This document shows, one piece after another, positions 17,743-26,742 of a stretch of 64,000 nucleotides of DNA. Source of the stretch: Balneola sp. (GTDB lineage: Bacteria; Bacteroidota; Rhodothermia; Balneolales; Balneolaceae); assembly GCA_003712055.1 (NCBI GenBank), contig RHLJ01000005.1:124001-188000 (forward strand). The letters are read 5' to 3'. The position numbers were made by a program, and so were the translations under genes. Numbering within the stretch: the stretch's first letter is position 1; each line of letters begins with the position of its first letter. The notes below the pieces were generated by a model. That model worked only from the letters and a program-made list of their open reading frames with translations, was not told the origin of the DNA and did not search any database.

Positions 17743-18449
17743 CCAGCCACCACTTCTTTTTCTGAAGTAAGGATGTCTTCGTCAACTTGTCCATTCTTGA
17801 TCTTGATAATTCGCTGGCATTTGGCCGCTAGTTCGAGATCGTGGGTAACTAGTATTAGGGTAGTCTTTTCCTTTTTATTGAGATCAAATATGAGTTGTTC
17901 AATATGCTCACCGGTTTCGGTATCAAGGTTACCGGTGGGTTCATCAGCGAAAAGTATTTTTGGCTCATTTATAAAAGCACGAGCAATTGCTACACGCTGT
18001 TGTTCCCCACCTGAAAGTTGAGTAGGGTAGTGGTGAGTTCTGTCACCTAAACCAACTTCCGATAATAGCTCAATAGCTCTTTCACGAACTTTTTTGGTAG
18101 CCTCGCCTCTCAGTTCTAGTGGCACCATCACATTTTCAACAGCGGTAAGCGTTGGTACTAATTGAAAGGTCTGGAATACAAAGCCCACATGTTCATTTCG
18201 TACTGAAGCTCTTTCATCTTCGGAAAGAGGGTTTAATGAGATTCCTTTAAGTATAACTTCTCCTGATGTGGGACGATCTAATCCAGCACAAAGGCCCAAA
18301 AGAGTTGTTTTACCACTACCTGAAGGTCCTACAATAGCACATGAAGTACCTTCGGTTATTTCAAAATTGATATTGTTAACTACGGTTAGTTTTTTTGAAC
18401 CGCTTTTAAACTCACGAACCAGGTTCTCCACCTGAAGTATATTCGACAC
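17739..18449 (-). CDS. ybbA: YbbA-like ABC transporter ATPase
   Basis: A 236-residue LolD/MacB-class ATPase. Walker A is GPSGSGKTT (41-49), the Q-loop lies in GFVFQTFQL, the signature LSGGEQQRVAIARA is near 143-156, Walker B is ILFADEPTGNLD, and the H-loop His is in LVTHD. It energises the overlapping YbbP permease. The start is separated by 142 bases from the divergent tesA, and this intergenic region should hold both promoters. Confidence 0.92.
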   Translation of the reverse strand: MSNILQVENLVREFKSGSKKLTVVNNINFEITEGTSCAIVGPSGSGKTTLLGLCAGLDRPTSGEVILKGISLNPLSEDERASVRNEHVGFVFQTFQLVPTLTAVENVMVPLELRGEATKKVRERAIELLSEVGLGDRTHHYPTQLSGGEQQRVAIARAFINEPKILFADEPTGNLDTETGEHIEQLIFDLNKKEKTTLILVTHDLELAAKCQRIIKIKNGQVDEDILTSEKEVVAG

Positions 18450-18591
18450 GATTTATACTATTTTAATTAATTTGAAACGTTAACCTGCTTACTTTGGATT
18501 TTCATTCCAAAACAAGTGGGTAACTACGATAACCCTGGTAATTAGTTTACCAGAAAATGCAATTTAAACTAATACTAGCAAAGCGAGTGCC

Positions 18592-19209
18592 ATGTATCGC
18601 ATTCTTATCTTTTTTTTACTGATTTCAATTCCGGCTTACGGACAACAAGAGGAGAAAAAAACTATTCTCATTTTTGGGGATAGTATAGCAGCTGGATTTG
18701 GGGTAGAACCAAATCAGGCTTTTCCGGCAATTATCCAGGAAAAAATTGACTCCCTAGGATTACCATATGAAGTGATCAATGGAGGGTTAAGCGGAGAAAC
18801 TTCAGCGGGAGGACTGAGGAGAATAAACTGGGTATTACAGCGAAAAGTAGATGTTATGATTCTTGAGCTGGGTGGTAATGATGGTTTGAGGGGTATTGAT
18901 TTAACCTCTACAAAAGAAAACCTGCAAAAAATCATTGATAATGCATTAAATAAATATCCGGATATGGAAATACTGATCGCAGGAATGCAGGTTCCACCAA
19001 ACCTGGGAATTGAGTATACAAACGAGTTTCAAAACCTATACCCTGATTTAGCAGAAAAGAACGATCTAACGTTGATCCCATTAATTCTAGACAAAGTGGG
19101 AGGGATCGATAAGTTTATGCAGCCAGACCAAATTCATCCGAATGCTGCTGGCCATAGAGTAGTTGCTGGTACAGTATGGGAGACGTTAGGCCCAGTAATT
19201 ATGAATTAG
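18592..19209 (+). CDS. tesA: TesA-like SGNH arylesterase/lysophospholipase/thioesterase
   Basis: A 205-residue periplasmic enzyme with signal peptide (1-17, cut after PAYG). The four SGNH blocks are present: GDSIAAGFG with nucleophile Ser31, NGGLSGETSAGG (oxyanion Gly), LELGGNDGLRG (Asn), and DQIHPNAAGH (catalytic Asp and His). Length and motif spacing match E. coli TesA, which hydrolyses acyl-CoA, lysophospholipids and aryl esters. It is divergent from ybbA, as in E. coli, suggesting TesA works on substrates handled by the YbbAP transporter. Confidence 0.9.
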   Translation: MYRILIFFLLISIPAYGQQEEKKTILIFGDSIAAGFGVEPNQAFPAIIQEKIDSLGLPYEVINGGLSGETSAGGLRRINWVLQRKVDVMILELGGNDGLRGIDLTSTKENLQKIIDNALNKYPDMEILIAGMQVPPNLGIEYTNEFQNLYPDLAEKNDLTLIPLILDKVGGIDKFMQPDQIHPNAAGHRVVAGTVWETLGPVIMN

Positions 19210-19256
19210 AAATTTTAATTGAACGAGCTATATAAAATTTAAAATCACACCGAACT

Positions 19257-20147
19257 ATGAAAAAGATTGTATGCTTATTCTTATTACTATTTTCTATCAA
19301 CGCTTATGGTCAAGAGCAACTAGATTATGAACCCAAAATACTATTGGTAACCGCACACCCGGATGATGACGTAATTTTTTCTGCAACTGTTTGGAAGACT
19401 ACACAACTCCTGAACGGAACTGTCGACCTAGCCCTTTTGACAAATGGGGAGGGAGGATATCGATATTCTACACTAGGTAATTATGTGTATGGTTTGGAAT
19501 TAGATAAAGAAGAGATTGGTAGGGCTCACTTGCCAACAATTCGTAAGAAAGAGTTGATTGCTGGTGGTGATATCATGGGGATACGTAATTATTTCTTCTT
19601 CGATCAGCAGGATTTTTATTACACACAGGATGTAGAAGAGACGCTCCAGAAATGGGACACTGAGTTTTCGATTAAAAAACTACATAGCATTATGCAAGAG
19701 GAGGACTATGATTTTCTATTCTTAATGCTTCCTTTTGATCAGTTTCATGGGCATCATAAAGCTGCTACGGTATTGGCACTAGAAGCAATGGGGTTACTTC
19801 CGGAAGAAAATCGGCCAATTGCTCTACAAGCTTTTGTAAGAAGGGGGCAGGATGATCCTGGTGTTGAGTTCACAGTAATGGAGGGATATCCCATTACAAA
19901 AGTAATGGAAGGGGTAACGTTCGAGTTTGACCGCAACCAAACCTTTGGTTTTAATGACAGGATGAACTATAACATTATCGCCAACTGGGTAATTGCTGAA
20001 CATAAATCCCAGGGAACTATGCAACTGTTATCTCAGAACAGTACAGGTATTATTGAGCAGTACTGGTATGTAGAAATGAACGGCACCAGCGGACTAGAGA
20101 AAACCCGCCGGTTTTTTGAAGTAATTAATGCAGTCCAGCCTGATTAA
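19257..20147 (+). CDS. Exported PIG-L family deacetylase
   Basis: This 296-residue protein has a signal peptide (1-18, INAYG-Q). The PIG-L/LmbE signature AHPDDDVIFSA supplies His34, Asp36 and Asp37, and a later FHGHHKAA motif provides further zinc-ligand histidines. Family members deacetylate N-acetylglucosamine conjugates. The periplasmic location suggests an envelope or imported glycan substrate. It is 47 bases after tesA on the same strand and overlaps the tail of the convergent SIMPL gene by 4 bases. Confidence 0.88.
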   Translation: MKKIVCLFLLLFSINAYGQEQLDYEPKILLVTAHPDDDVIFSATVWKTTQLLNGTVDLALLTNGEGGYRYSTLGNYVYGLELDKEEIGRAHLPTIRKKELIAGGDIMGIRNYFFFDQQDFYYTQDVEETLQKWDTEFSIKKLHSIMQEEDYDFLFLMLPFDQFHGHHKAATVLALEAMGLLPEENRPIALQAFVRRGQDDPGVEFTVMEGYPITKVMEGVTFEFDRNQTFGFNDRMNYNIIANWVIAEHKSQGTMQLLSQNSTGIIEQYWYVEMNGTSGLEKTRRFFEVINAVQPD

Positions 20148-20833
20148 TTAATCCCGAATTCTATAGAAATAGAAGCTGTAACTGAAACAGATTGTTCGAA
20201 ATCCATCATGGAAGCATCTGCAGTTTCAACCATTAAGCTATTAGTGCCACGCAATGTTATAGGTGTGGAGACCATATAGTCTGAATAATTGATTGTAATT
20301 ACCTCTCCTAAAGGAACTCCTGTTGTACTAGCTATGAGCTGAGCTTTTTGTTTTGCACTTTCAATAGCTTTAATCAGGGCTTTGTCTTTTCCTTGCTGCA
20401 ATTGGGTACTTGAAAAGCTGCCGTTAAAACTATCAAAGCCATTTTCAATAAGCGTTACTTGGATCTCTTCATAAATATCAAAATTGCCGAATGTGACAGA
20501 TACCTGTTGATTCGTCATTGAAACTTGAGATCGGTTGTCATTTCTGTATCGCTTATTAATACTAATGGGTTGGAATCTGATATCCTCATCTTTGATTTCA
20601 AATTCTTTCAATAGCTCAGCTAACACACGTTCTCGTTTTTTATGTGTATTGAAGGCTTCTTGTGGGCTTTTGCCTTCCGCATTGATGTTGATGTTAAATA
20701 TGACCAAATCTGCTTCAATATATTCCGTAGCCGTCATATTGATGGAAATTTTTTTCGTCTCATCAGTTTGTTGAGCCATTGTGCTACATCCAATCCCAGT
20801 GAATAGTAAAAGTGTTAAAATCAGTTTTTTCAT
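20144..20833 (-). CDS. SIMPL (DUF541) domain periplasmic protein
   Basis: A 229-residue protein with signal peptide (about 1-21, STMAQ) and a full SIMPL/DUF541 domain: alternating strands, then KDKALIKAIESAKQKAQLIASTTGVPLGEVITI near 150-185, the family's most recognisable segment. Homologues include E. coli YggE, linked to oxidative-stress tolerance, and BP26 of Brucella, which forms channel-like oligomers. The GIGC in the signal is a poor lipobox, so I predict a soluble periplasmic protein. Confidence 0.88.
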   Translation of the reverse strand: MKKLILTLLLFTGIGCSTMAQQTDETKKISINMTATEYIEADLVIFNININAEGKSPQEAFNTHKKRERVLAELLKEFEIKDEDIRFQPISINKRYRNDNRSQVSMTNQQVSVTFGNFDIYEEIQVTLIENGFDSFNGSFSSTQLQQGKDKALIKAIESAKQKAQLIASTTGVPLGEVITINYSDYMVSTPITLRGTNSLMVETADASMMDFEQSVSVTASISIEFGIN

Positions 20834-20883
20834 AGCTCCCTATTTATTGTTTGTACAATTGCAAAAACTAATAGAATACAGTT

Positions 20884-21654
20884 CTATTGTTCTGATAAGA
20901 TTTCTCTAACGGTAGGGATCATTTCCTTAACCCAAAGGCTATACATCTCTCCGGATGGATGTAATTCATCTTCAGCTATAAGTGATGGATCATCTTTCGC
21001 CCATTCCGAAATTGGTGAAATATTTACAAAAGGGATGTCAAAGGTAGAAGCAATTGAATCAGCAATGGCGTCATAAATAAGTAGCTCTTGTCTGATACGT
21101 TCTTCTCCTCTGGATTGGCCAAAAGGGGTAACACCGTAATTTGGGATTGATACCACAAATACTTTTTCTTTGTTGCCTCTGGCAAAACCAATTGCCTGCT
21201 GAAGAAGTTCTTTGAACTCTTTCCTGTAAATATTTAAATCATATCCTCGGTATTGATTGTTTACTCCGATTAGCAAGGAAACAAGATCATATTCCGAAAG
21301 CGGTTCCTCTTCTTCAATTCCTTGCTGCAGTTCAGCAGTTGTCCAACCGGTTCTTGCTATTATGCTTACCTCTTCCACAAATAACCCCGCAACGCGCAGA
21401 GAATCAGCCAATTGGTTTGGCCACCTTTCGGGTTCTGGTACTGACTCACCAATGGTATAAGAATCTCCAAGAGCCAGATATCTTACTGGTTTATTTTGAT
21501 CGTGTGGCTGTTTTTTTTCAGTAGATTGAGTACAACTTCCTAAAAAAAGTATGGATAGTATAAGTGCTGGGAAAATTCTTAGCGAAGACAAGGGGATCGA
21601 TTTTAAATTATTAGTCGGAGTAGATACTGGAATTTTCTTGAAAATAAAATTCAT
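20884..21654 (-). CDS. SGNH/GDSL hydrolase lipoprotein
   Basis: A 256-residue protein with lipobox LFLGSC (Cys41), preceded by an unusually long 26-residue N-region; the true start may lie further inside, but no better ATG was seen. The SGNH blocks are GDSYTIGES (nucleophile Ser65), a Gly in IARTGWTTAEL, IGVNNQYRG (Asn) and DELHPSGEMY (Asp and His). It probably deacylates an envelope or imported carbohydrate ester. It shares a divergent region with the TonB receptor gene, where a LacI-type operator-like palindrome sits. Confidence 0.85.
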   Translation of the reverse strand: MNFIFKKIPVSTPTNNLKSIPLSSLRIFPALILSILFLGSCTQSTEKKQPHDQNKPVRYLALGDSYTIGESVPEPERWPNQLADSLRVAGLFVEEVSIIARTGWTTAELQQGIEEEEPLSEYDLVSLLIGVNNQYRGYDLNIYRKEFKELLQQAIGFARGNKEKVFVVSIPNYGVTPFGQSRGEERIRQELLIYDAIADSIASTFDIPFVNISPISEWAKDDPSLIAEDELHPSGEMYSLWVKEMIPTVREILSEQ

Positions 21655-21698
21655 TCCTAGCCATGTTTTTCAGTAATTTTTTGAATTAAAAAAAACTA

Positions 21699-21712
21699 TG
21701 AAAGCGCTTGCA
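21699..21712. promoter_or_regulatory. LacI/CcpA-family operator-like palindrome
   Basis: TGAAAGCGCTTGCA matches the TGWAANCGNTNWCA pattern of LacI/CcpA-type operators at all but one position, around a perfect AAGCGCTT core. It lies 45 bases upstream of the SGNH lipoprotein start and 130 bases upstream of the TonB receptor start, so it could control either. No LacI-family regulator is encoded in the window. Confidence 0.45.
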
Positions 21713-21841
21713 TTATCCCGAAAACAAACTTTTCTTAGACAAGATGTGTCATTTCTAAATGATCATTGCAAATGACTAGTTCAGCGGAATATGCGAAAAG
21801 CCCAAAAATCAATATCAATATCAATCAAATAGGATCAGACT

Positions 21842-24757
21842 ATGAGTAAAGCGATACGGCTTAGTACAATACATTTACTAATGCTACTTACGGTGTGTTT
21901 TTATCCCTTAATGGGATACTCAAACAACTCCTCAATTAATAACACTATTGCCACGGTCTCGGGCCAGGTTACAGATGTTGATGGGGAACCCTTACCTGGA
22001 GTTAATGTTGTTGTAAAAGGTACGATTGTTGGTATGCCAACGGATTCAGAAGGACGGTTTGAACTAACAGTAAGACAAGATCTTCCTTTAACACTGCAAT
22101 TTTCAGCAGTTGGTTTCCAAACACAAGAGTTATTTGTAGATGAATCAAATTCATCCAATATCTCTATTGTAATGCAAGAACAAACGATTTATGGAAATGA
22201 TGTAGTAGTTTCGGCATCGCGCGTTGAGGAAAGCATTATAGATGCACCGGTAACCATTGAAAAAATGGATATCCTCTCCATAAAGAACGCAGCTTCAGAT
22301 GACTATTATTCATCAATAAGCAACCTCAAAGGGGTGGATATAACAACGAGCAGTATCAACTTTCAGATTATTAATTCAAGAGGCTTTAATTCAACTGGTA
22401 ATACCAGGATGGTACAGTTGACGGATGGAATGGATACCCAGGCTCCGGCTTTGAATTTCCCAATAGGTAACCTAAATGGCCCTTCTGAGTTAGATGTTGA
22501 AAGTGTCGAATTTATTCCTGGAGCCGCTTCAGCTTTATACGGTCCAAACGCTTTTAATGGGATACTACTAGTAAATAGTAAAAGTCCATTCCAATACCAG
22601 GGATTAAGTGTAAAAGTAAAAACCTCAGTAAATCACCTTGATGGCAATGCGGCAGTAGGCGAGCCGGAAAATCTCCAGCCTATGTATAATTTTGCTCTAA
22701 GATATGCTAAGGCATTTGATAATAAATTCGCGTTCAAAGTTAATTTCGACTATATGAGTGCCGAAGACTGGAGAGGTGGCGATTACTCTGATAAAAACAC
22801 TTCGCTTCAAGGAGATTTAGCTGAAAACCCAGCTTATGATGGAATTCACAGATATGGAGATGATGGTTCCTTTAATATTGGATTACTCTCAGCAGACCCT
22901 ACAACAAGGGCGCTACTTGCAAGCGGCCTTGCGCTTCAAACAGGAGTTCCAGAGGCACTTGCTGATCAGTACATTGGTGCTATTCCTTCACAACCTGTTA
23001 ACCGTACCGGATATGATGAGCATTATCTGGTTGACTATGGTGCAGAAAATTTAAAAGTAAATACTTCTTTGCATTATCGAATCACTGATAACGCAGAGTT
23101 GAGCTACTCATTCAACTACGGTTTTGGAACTTCTATTTACACTGGAGCACAGCGCTACAGTTTAGTTGACTTTAGTGTCGCACAGCATAAAATACAGCTT
23201 GAAGGCGATAACTTTATGATTAAGGCTTATGGTACTTTCGAAAATTCGGGAGATTCATATATAGCTGATGCTGTTGGTTACTCAGTGAATGAGGCTTATT
23301 CATCAAGTACAACTTGGTTTGGTACATATGGTACTGTATTCGCCGGAGGGTTATTACAGGCGGCTGCAGCTGCTCAGGGTGGGGATCCTACCTATAATGC
23401 TGCCACTGTTCAGGCAATTCTTTCAAATCCGGATTTAGTTTCTCAGTTTCATGCTGCGGCACGTGCTACGGCAGATGCAGGCAGGTTTGAGCCCGGAACT
23501 GCTGAATTTGATAATGCTGTAGCAGCAGCGCGTGCAGCTACAGTTCCCGATGGTGCTTTATTCGATGATCAGTCCAGATTCTATCATACAGAAGGACAAT
23601 ACGACTTCAAGAACGAAGTAGATTTCTTAGACTTAATTGCAGGTGTAAGCTTCCGTCAATTTCAGTTGCGATCGAACGGTACTATTTTTGATGATGCGGG
23701 AGGTGTAGATATCAATGAATTTGGAGGGTATTTACAAGCTTCTAAGTCACTCATGGAAGATAGATTAAAGCTTAGTGGTTCGATCCGATATGATAAGAAT
23801 GAAAATTTTGACGGGCAGATAAGCCCAAGAATTTCTGCGGTTATAGGTGTCGCTGACAACCAGAATTTCAGAGTTTCATTTCAAACCGGATTTAGAAATC
23901 CTACAACCCAAGGGCAATATATTGATCTTGACGTAATTACAACTCGACTCCTTGGTGGCCTGGATCAATTTGCTGATAAATATGCTATTACAGAGAACTC
24001 ATATACTATTGAGTCTGTAGATGAATTTGTCGGTTCAGTGTTGGGCGGAGCTACTGATACAAGTTTATTAGTTCCTTATGATACTCATAATCAAGTTAAG
24101 CCAGAACAAATCAAAGCATTTGAGGTTGGTTATAAAGGTCTTCTAGGAGATAATCTCTTTTTAGACATGGCTTATTACTATAACATTTACGATGATTTTA
24201 TCGCTCAAGTGCGAGTTAGAAAAGCTTCTGGTCCATTTACTGGAACTGCTGGTGATGCATTGGTTGTTGCTTCTCTTCTTTCAGGAGATGCAAGCAATAC
24301 ATTCCAGATTTATACTAATAATGACCAAAGTGTAACTGCTCATGGTGCAGTACTTGGACTAGAATATAGCTTGCCACAAGGCTATAAGCTTGGAATGAAT
24401 TATAACTTCAATGAACTCATAGATGGTTTAAGTAGTGAATTCCAAAATGACTATAACACCCCAAAGCACAAAGTAAATGTAAGTTTTGGAAATCGTAAGG
24501 TTATGGATAATCTTGGCTTTAATGTTACATACAGATGGCAGGATGCATTCAGATGGGAGTCTTCATTTGCTGAAGTTGATTTGGATGCTGTTTCTTCCAT
24601 TGATGCTCAGGTTAGCTATAACATTCCTGATTATAACGCTACCATTAAAGTAGGAGGTTCTAACATTGGTAATCAAACCAATATCCTTAGTGGTGGAGGA
24701 CCTAATGTGAACGGTATTTACTACGTCTCACTAGTTTTTGATCAGCTGTTTAGGTAG
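21842..24757 (+). CDS. TonB-dependent outer-membrane receptor with carboxypeptidase-like N-domain
   Basis: This 971-residue protein has a signal peptide (1-28), a carboxypeptidase-regulatory-like domain (about 38-115, VSGQVTDVDGEPLPGVNVVVKGT), a plug domain (about 120-245, with VESVEFIPGAASALYGPNAFNGILLVNSK), and a 22-strand barrel ending in a C-terminal aromatic/Arg (VFDQLFR). A low-complexity Ala-rich insertion sits around 500-575, probably an extracellular loop. No SusD partner is next to it, so it is not a classical SusC/D pair. Substrate (siderophore, carbohydrate or peptide) is not predictable. A strong terminator follows. Confidence 0.93.
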   Translation: MSKAIRLSTIHLLMLLTVCFYPLMGYSNNSSINNTIATVSGQVTDVDGEPLPGVNVVVKGTIVGMPTDSEGRFELTVRQDLPLTLQFSAVGFQTQELFVDESNSSNISIVMQEQTIYGNDVVVSASRVEESIIDAPVTIEKMDILSIKNAASDDYYSSISNLKGVDITTSSINFQIINSRGFNSTGNTRMVQLTDGMDTQAPALNFPIGNLNGPSELDVESVEFIPGAASALYGPNAFNGILLVNSKSPFQYQGLSVKVKTSVNHLDGNAAVGEPENLQPMYNFALRYAKAFDNKFAFKVNFDYMSAEDWRGGDYSDKNTSLQGDLAENPAYDGIHRYGDDGSFNIGLLSADPTTRALLASGLALQTGVPEALADQYIGAIPSQPVNRTGYDEHYLVDYGAENLKVNTSLHYRITDNAELSYSFNYGFGTSIYTGAQRYSLVDFSVAQHKIQLEGDNFMIKAYGTFENSGDSYIADAVGYSVNEAYSSSTTWFGTYGTVFAGGLLQAAAAAQGGDPTYNAATVQAILSNPDLVSQFHAAARATADAGRFEPGTAEFDNAVAAARAATVPDGALFDDQSRFYHTEGQYDFKNEVDFLDLIAGVSFRQFQLRSNGTIFDDAGGVDINEFGGYLQASKSLMEDRLKLSGSIRYDKNENFDGQISPRISAVIGVADNQNFRVSFQTGFRNPTTQGQYIDLDVITTRLLGGLDQFADKYAITENSYTIESVDEFVGSVLGGATDTSLLVPYDTHNQVKPEQIKAFEVGYKGLLGDNLFLDMAYYYNIYDDFIAQVRVRKASGPFTGTAGDALVVASLLSGDASNTFQIYTNNDQSVTAHGAVLGLEYSLPQGYKLGMNYNFNELIDGLSSEFQNDYNTPKHKVNVSFGNRKVMDNLGFNVTYRWQDAFRWESSFAEVDLDAVSSIDAQVSYNIPDYNATIKVGGSNIGNQTNILSGGGPNVNGIYYVSLVFDQLFR

Positions 24758-24777
24758 TCTTAAATTTCATTTTTTAA

Positions 24778-24805
24778 AAGCCCCGATTATATCGGGGCTT
24801 TTTTT
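24778..24805 (+). terminator. Rho-independent terminator after the TonB receptor
   Basis: A 10-bp perfect stem AAGCCCCGAT/ATCGGGGCTT with a 3-base loop followed by seven T; a textbook intrinsic terminator 20 bases after the stop codon. Confidence 0.92.
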
Positions 24806-24908
24806 GTTTATAGATCTGGATAGTAAGTTTGTCAGTGAGTAAGATTTGACGCTCTGTGGCACCATATTTGCTTAGCTCTAGTCAAAAGAAATTCAATTAA
24901 TCTGAAGA

Positions 24909-25505
24909 ATGAGCAAAGAAGAACTGAAAGAAGATATTCAGGAAGAAATCAATGAATCTCAGGATGAAGTATTAAACCAGAGATTGAAAGAAGAGGTGCC
25001 TTCAAACAACGATGAGATTGCAGAAGAGCTTGAAGAAATTGATGAGGGAGAGCAGCAAATTGCTGAATTACAAAATGAAGTATCTACACTCAAAGATACA
25101 CTATTAAGAAAAGCCGCTGAGCTGGAAAATGTAAGAAAAAGAGTTCAAAGAGAGAGAATTGCTCTTTTTGAAGAGGCAAAGGTAGTTGCTCTTGAAGATT
25201 TTCTTCCCATATCAGAAGATTTAAAACGAGCATTAGATGCTTCAGAAGGAGAAGAAGTAAATGCAAGCTTTAGAGACGGTGTGAAACTAGTTGCCGCAAA
25301 GTTCGAAGAGGTTTTGGTAAAAAATGGAGTAGAAGCTATTGAAAAAACGGGTATTCCATTTGATGTAAATTTGCACGATGCTCTATTGCGTCAGCCAGCT
25401 CCTGATAAGAAAACCAAAAGCGATACAGTGCTCCAAGTACTTGAAAACGGGTACCAAATAAATGGCAAAGTTATAAAGCACGCCAAAGTAATTGTAAGTG
25501 AGTAA
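24909..25505 (+). CDS. grpE: GrpE nucleotide-exchange factor
   Basis: A 198-residue GrpE. It has an acidic Glu-rich N-terminal tail (1-50), a long dimerising coiled coil (about 50-105, RKAAELENVRKRVQRER), and the C-terminal beta domain with HDALLRQPAPDKKTKSDTV and GYQINGKVIKHAKVIVS. It releases ADP from DnaK. It is translated in tandem with dnaJ (5 bases between the grpE stop and dnaJ ATG). dnaK is not in the window. No CIRCE element was found upstream. Confidence 0.95.
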   Translation: MSKEELKEDIQEEINESQDEVLNQRLKEEVPSNNDEIAEELEEIDEGEQQIAELQNEVSTLKDTLLRKAAELENVRKRVQRERIALFEEAKVVALEDFLPISEDLKRALDASEGEEVNASFRDGVKLVAAKFEEVLVKNGVEAIEKTGIPFDVNLHDALLRQPAPDKKTKSDTVLQVLENGYQINGKVIKHAKVIVSE

Positions 25506-25509
25506 CCCA

Positions 25510-26676
25510 ATGAGTAAAAGAGATTATTACGAAATACTAGGTGTAGATAAGGGAGTTGGTGAAGCCGAGCTTAAGAAAGCGTATCGCAAGCAAGCTATGA
25601 AGTTTCATCCTGATAGGAACAAAGGCGATGCGAGTGCAGAAACCAAATTTAAGGAAGCAGCCGAGGCCTATGAAGTCTTAAGTGATCCGCAAAAAAGAGC
25701 TCAATACGATCGATTTGGACATGCTGGTGTTAATGGACACGGTGGCTTTGGCGGTGGCGGAGTAGAGTTTGATATGGAAGATATCTTCAGCAGGTTTGGA
25801 GATATTTTTGGAGGTGGTTTTTTTGGAGATGACATTTTCGGAGGAGGGCGTAGCCGATCCAGAGGTCGCAGACAGCCCGGTACCCCCGGTTCTGATATGA
25901 AGATCAGGATGCCACTTTCGTTAGAAGAAATTGCATTTGGAGTTGAGAAAACACTGAAAGTAAAAAAGCAGACAGTTTGTGGTACTTGTTCTGGTACTGG
26001 AGCTGCTTCAGAATCTGATTTCGAAACTTGTGGTACCTGTAATGGAATGGGTGAAGTAAGACAGGTTACTCGCACTATGTTAGGTCAGATGGTAAATGTT
26101 CAGGCGTGTCCTACTTGCCATGGAGACGGAAGGATTATCAAGAACAAATGTACTACCTGTTCTGGTGAGGGACGAATTAAGGGTGAAGAGACTATTAAAG
26201 TAAATATTCCTTCAGGAGTATCGGCTGGAAACTATATCACTTTACGAGGCCAGGGGAATGCAGGCAGAAGGGGCGGACAGGCTGGAGATCTGATAGTGCT
26301 TATTGAAGAGGAAGAACATGAGCATTTTATCCGTGAAGGGAATAATATCTATTATGATCTGGCTCTTAGTATTCCTGATGCAGTGTTAGGTACCGAAGTA
26401 GAGGTTCCCACCTTAAAAGGAAAAGCCAAGCTCAGAATTGAAGAGGGCACCCAACCAGGTAAACTACTTAGAATGAGAGGAAAAGGAATTGAAGGGTTAA
26501 ATAATTCTGGTGTAGGAGACCAATATGTACGTGTGAATGTATATATCCCAAGAGAACTTACAAGCCAGGAGAAGAAAACAATTCAGTCCCTAAAAGGTGC
26601 TGAAAATTTTGACGCTTCGAATCAAACGAAAGAGGAAAAAGGATTCTTCAGTAAAATGAAGGATGTTTTTGGCTGA
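25510..26676 (+). CDS. dnaJ: DnaJ (Hsp40) co-chaperone
   Basis: Start chosen at the ATG at 25510 (MSKRDYYEILG, 388 residues) rather than an in-frame GTG 12 bases upstream inside grpE. Domains are the J domain (1-70, HPD at 33-35), Gly/Phe-rich linker (about 72-120), zinc-finger region with four CxxCxGxG repeats (CGTCSGTG, CGTCNGMG, CPTCHGDG, CTTCSGEG), and the C-terminal substrate-binding domains. It is a full-length type I DnaJ that stimulates DnaK ATPase and delivers clients. Confidence 0.96.
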   Translation: MSKRDYYEILGVDKGVGEAELKKAYRKQAMKFHPDRNKGDASAETKFKEAAEAYEVLSDPQKRAQYDRFGHAGVNGHGGFGGGGVEFDMEDIFSRFGDIFGGGFFGDDIFGGGRSRSRGRRQPGTPGSDMKIRMPLSLEEIAFGVEKTLKVKKQTVCGTCSGTGAASESDFETCGTCNGMGEVRQVTRTMLGQMVNVQACPTCHGDGRIIKNKCTTCSGEGRIKGEETIKVNIPSGVSAGNYITLRGQGNAGRRGGQAGDLIVLIEEEEHEHFIREGNNIYYDLALSIPDAVLGTEVEVPTLKGKAKLRIEEGTQPGKLLRMRGKGIEGLNNSGVGDQYVRVNVYIPRELTSQEKKTIQSLKGAENFDASNQTKEEKGFFSKMKDVFG

Positions 26677-26683
26677 TGAACAG

Positions 26684-26741
26684 CAGAACGTTAAACACTC
26701 AACTTCGAAGTTCGATATTCAGAATTCAACGTTCAAAGTTC
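26684..26741. repeat. Short degenerate intergenic repeat (GTTCAA/TTCGA words)
   Basis: The gap between dnaJ and the convergent GNAT gene is made of back-to-back words such as AACTTCGAAGTTCGATATTC and AATTCAACGTTCAAAGTTC. They form a degenerate tandem/inverted array. Coding frames through it look spurious. Function unknown; it may act as a loosely structured 3' region for dnaJ. Confidence 0.35.
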
Positions 26742-26742
26742 T

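Noticed and set aside
21842-24757. SusC/SusD polysaccharide-utilisation locus
   Set aside because: No SusD-like lipoprotein, glycosidase or sugar kinase lies next to the receptor.
24840-24908. CIRCE or sigma-32 heat-shock promoter before grpE
   Set aside because: No CIRCE inverted repeat seen; TTTG and TATTTG boxes are present but their spacing is too short for the phylum's -33/-7 consensus.
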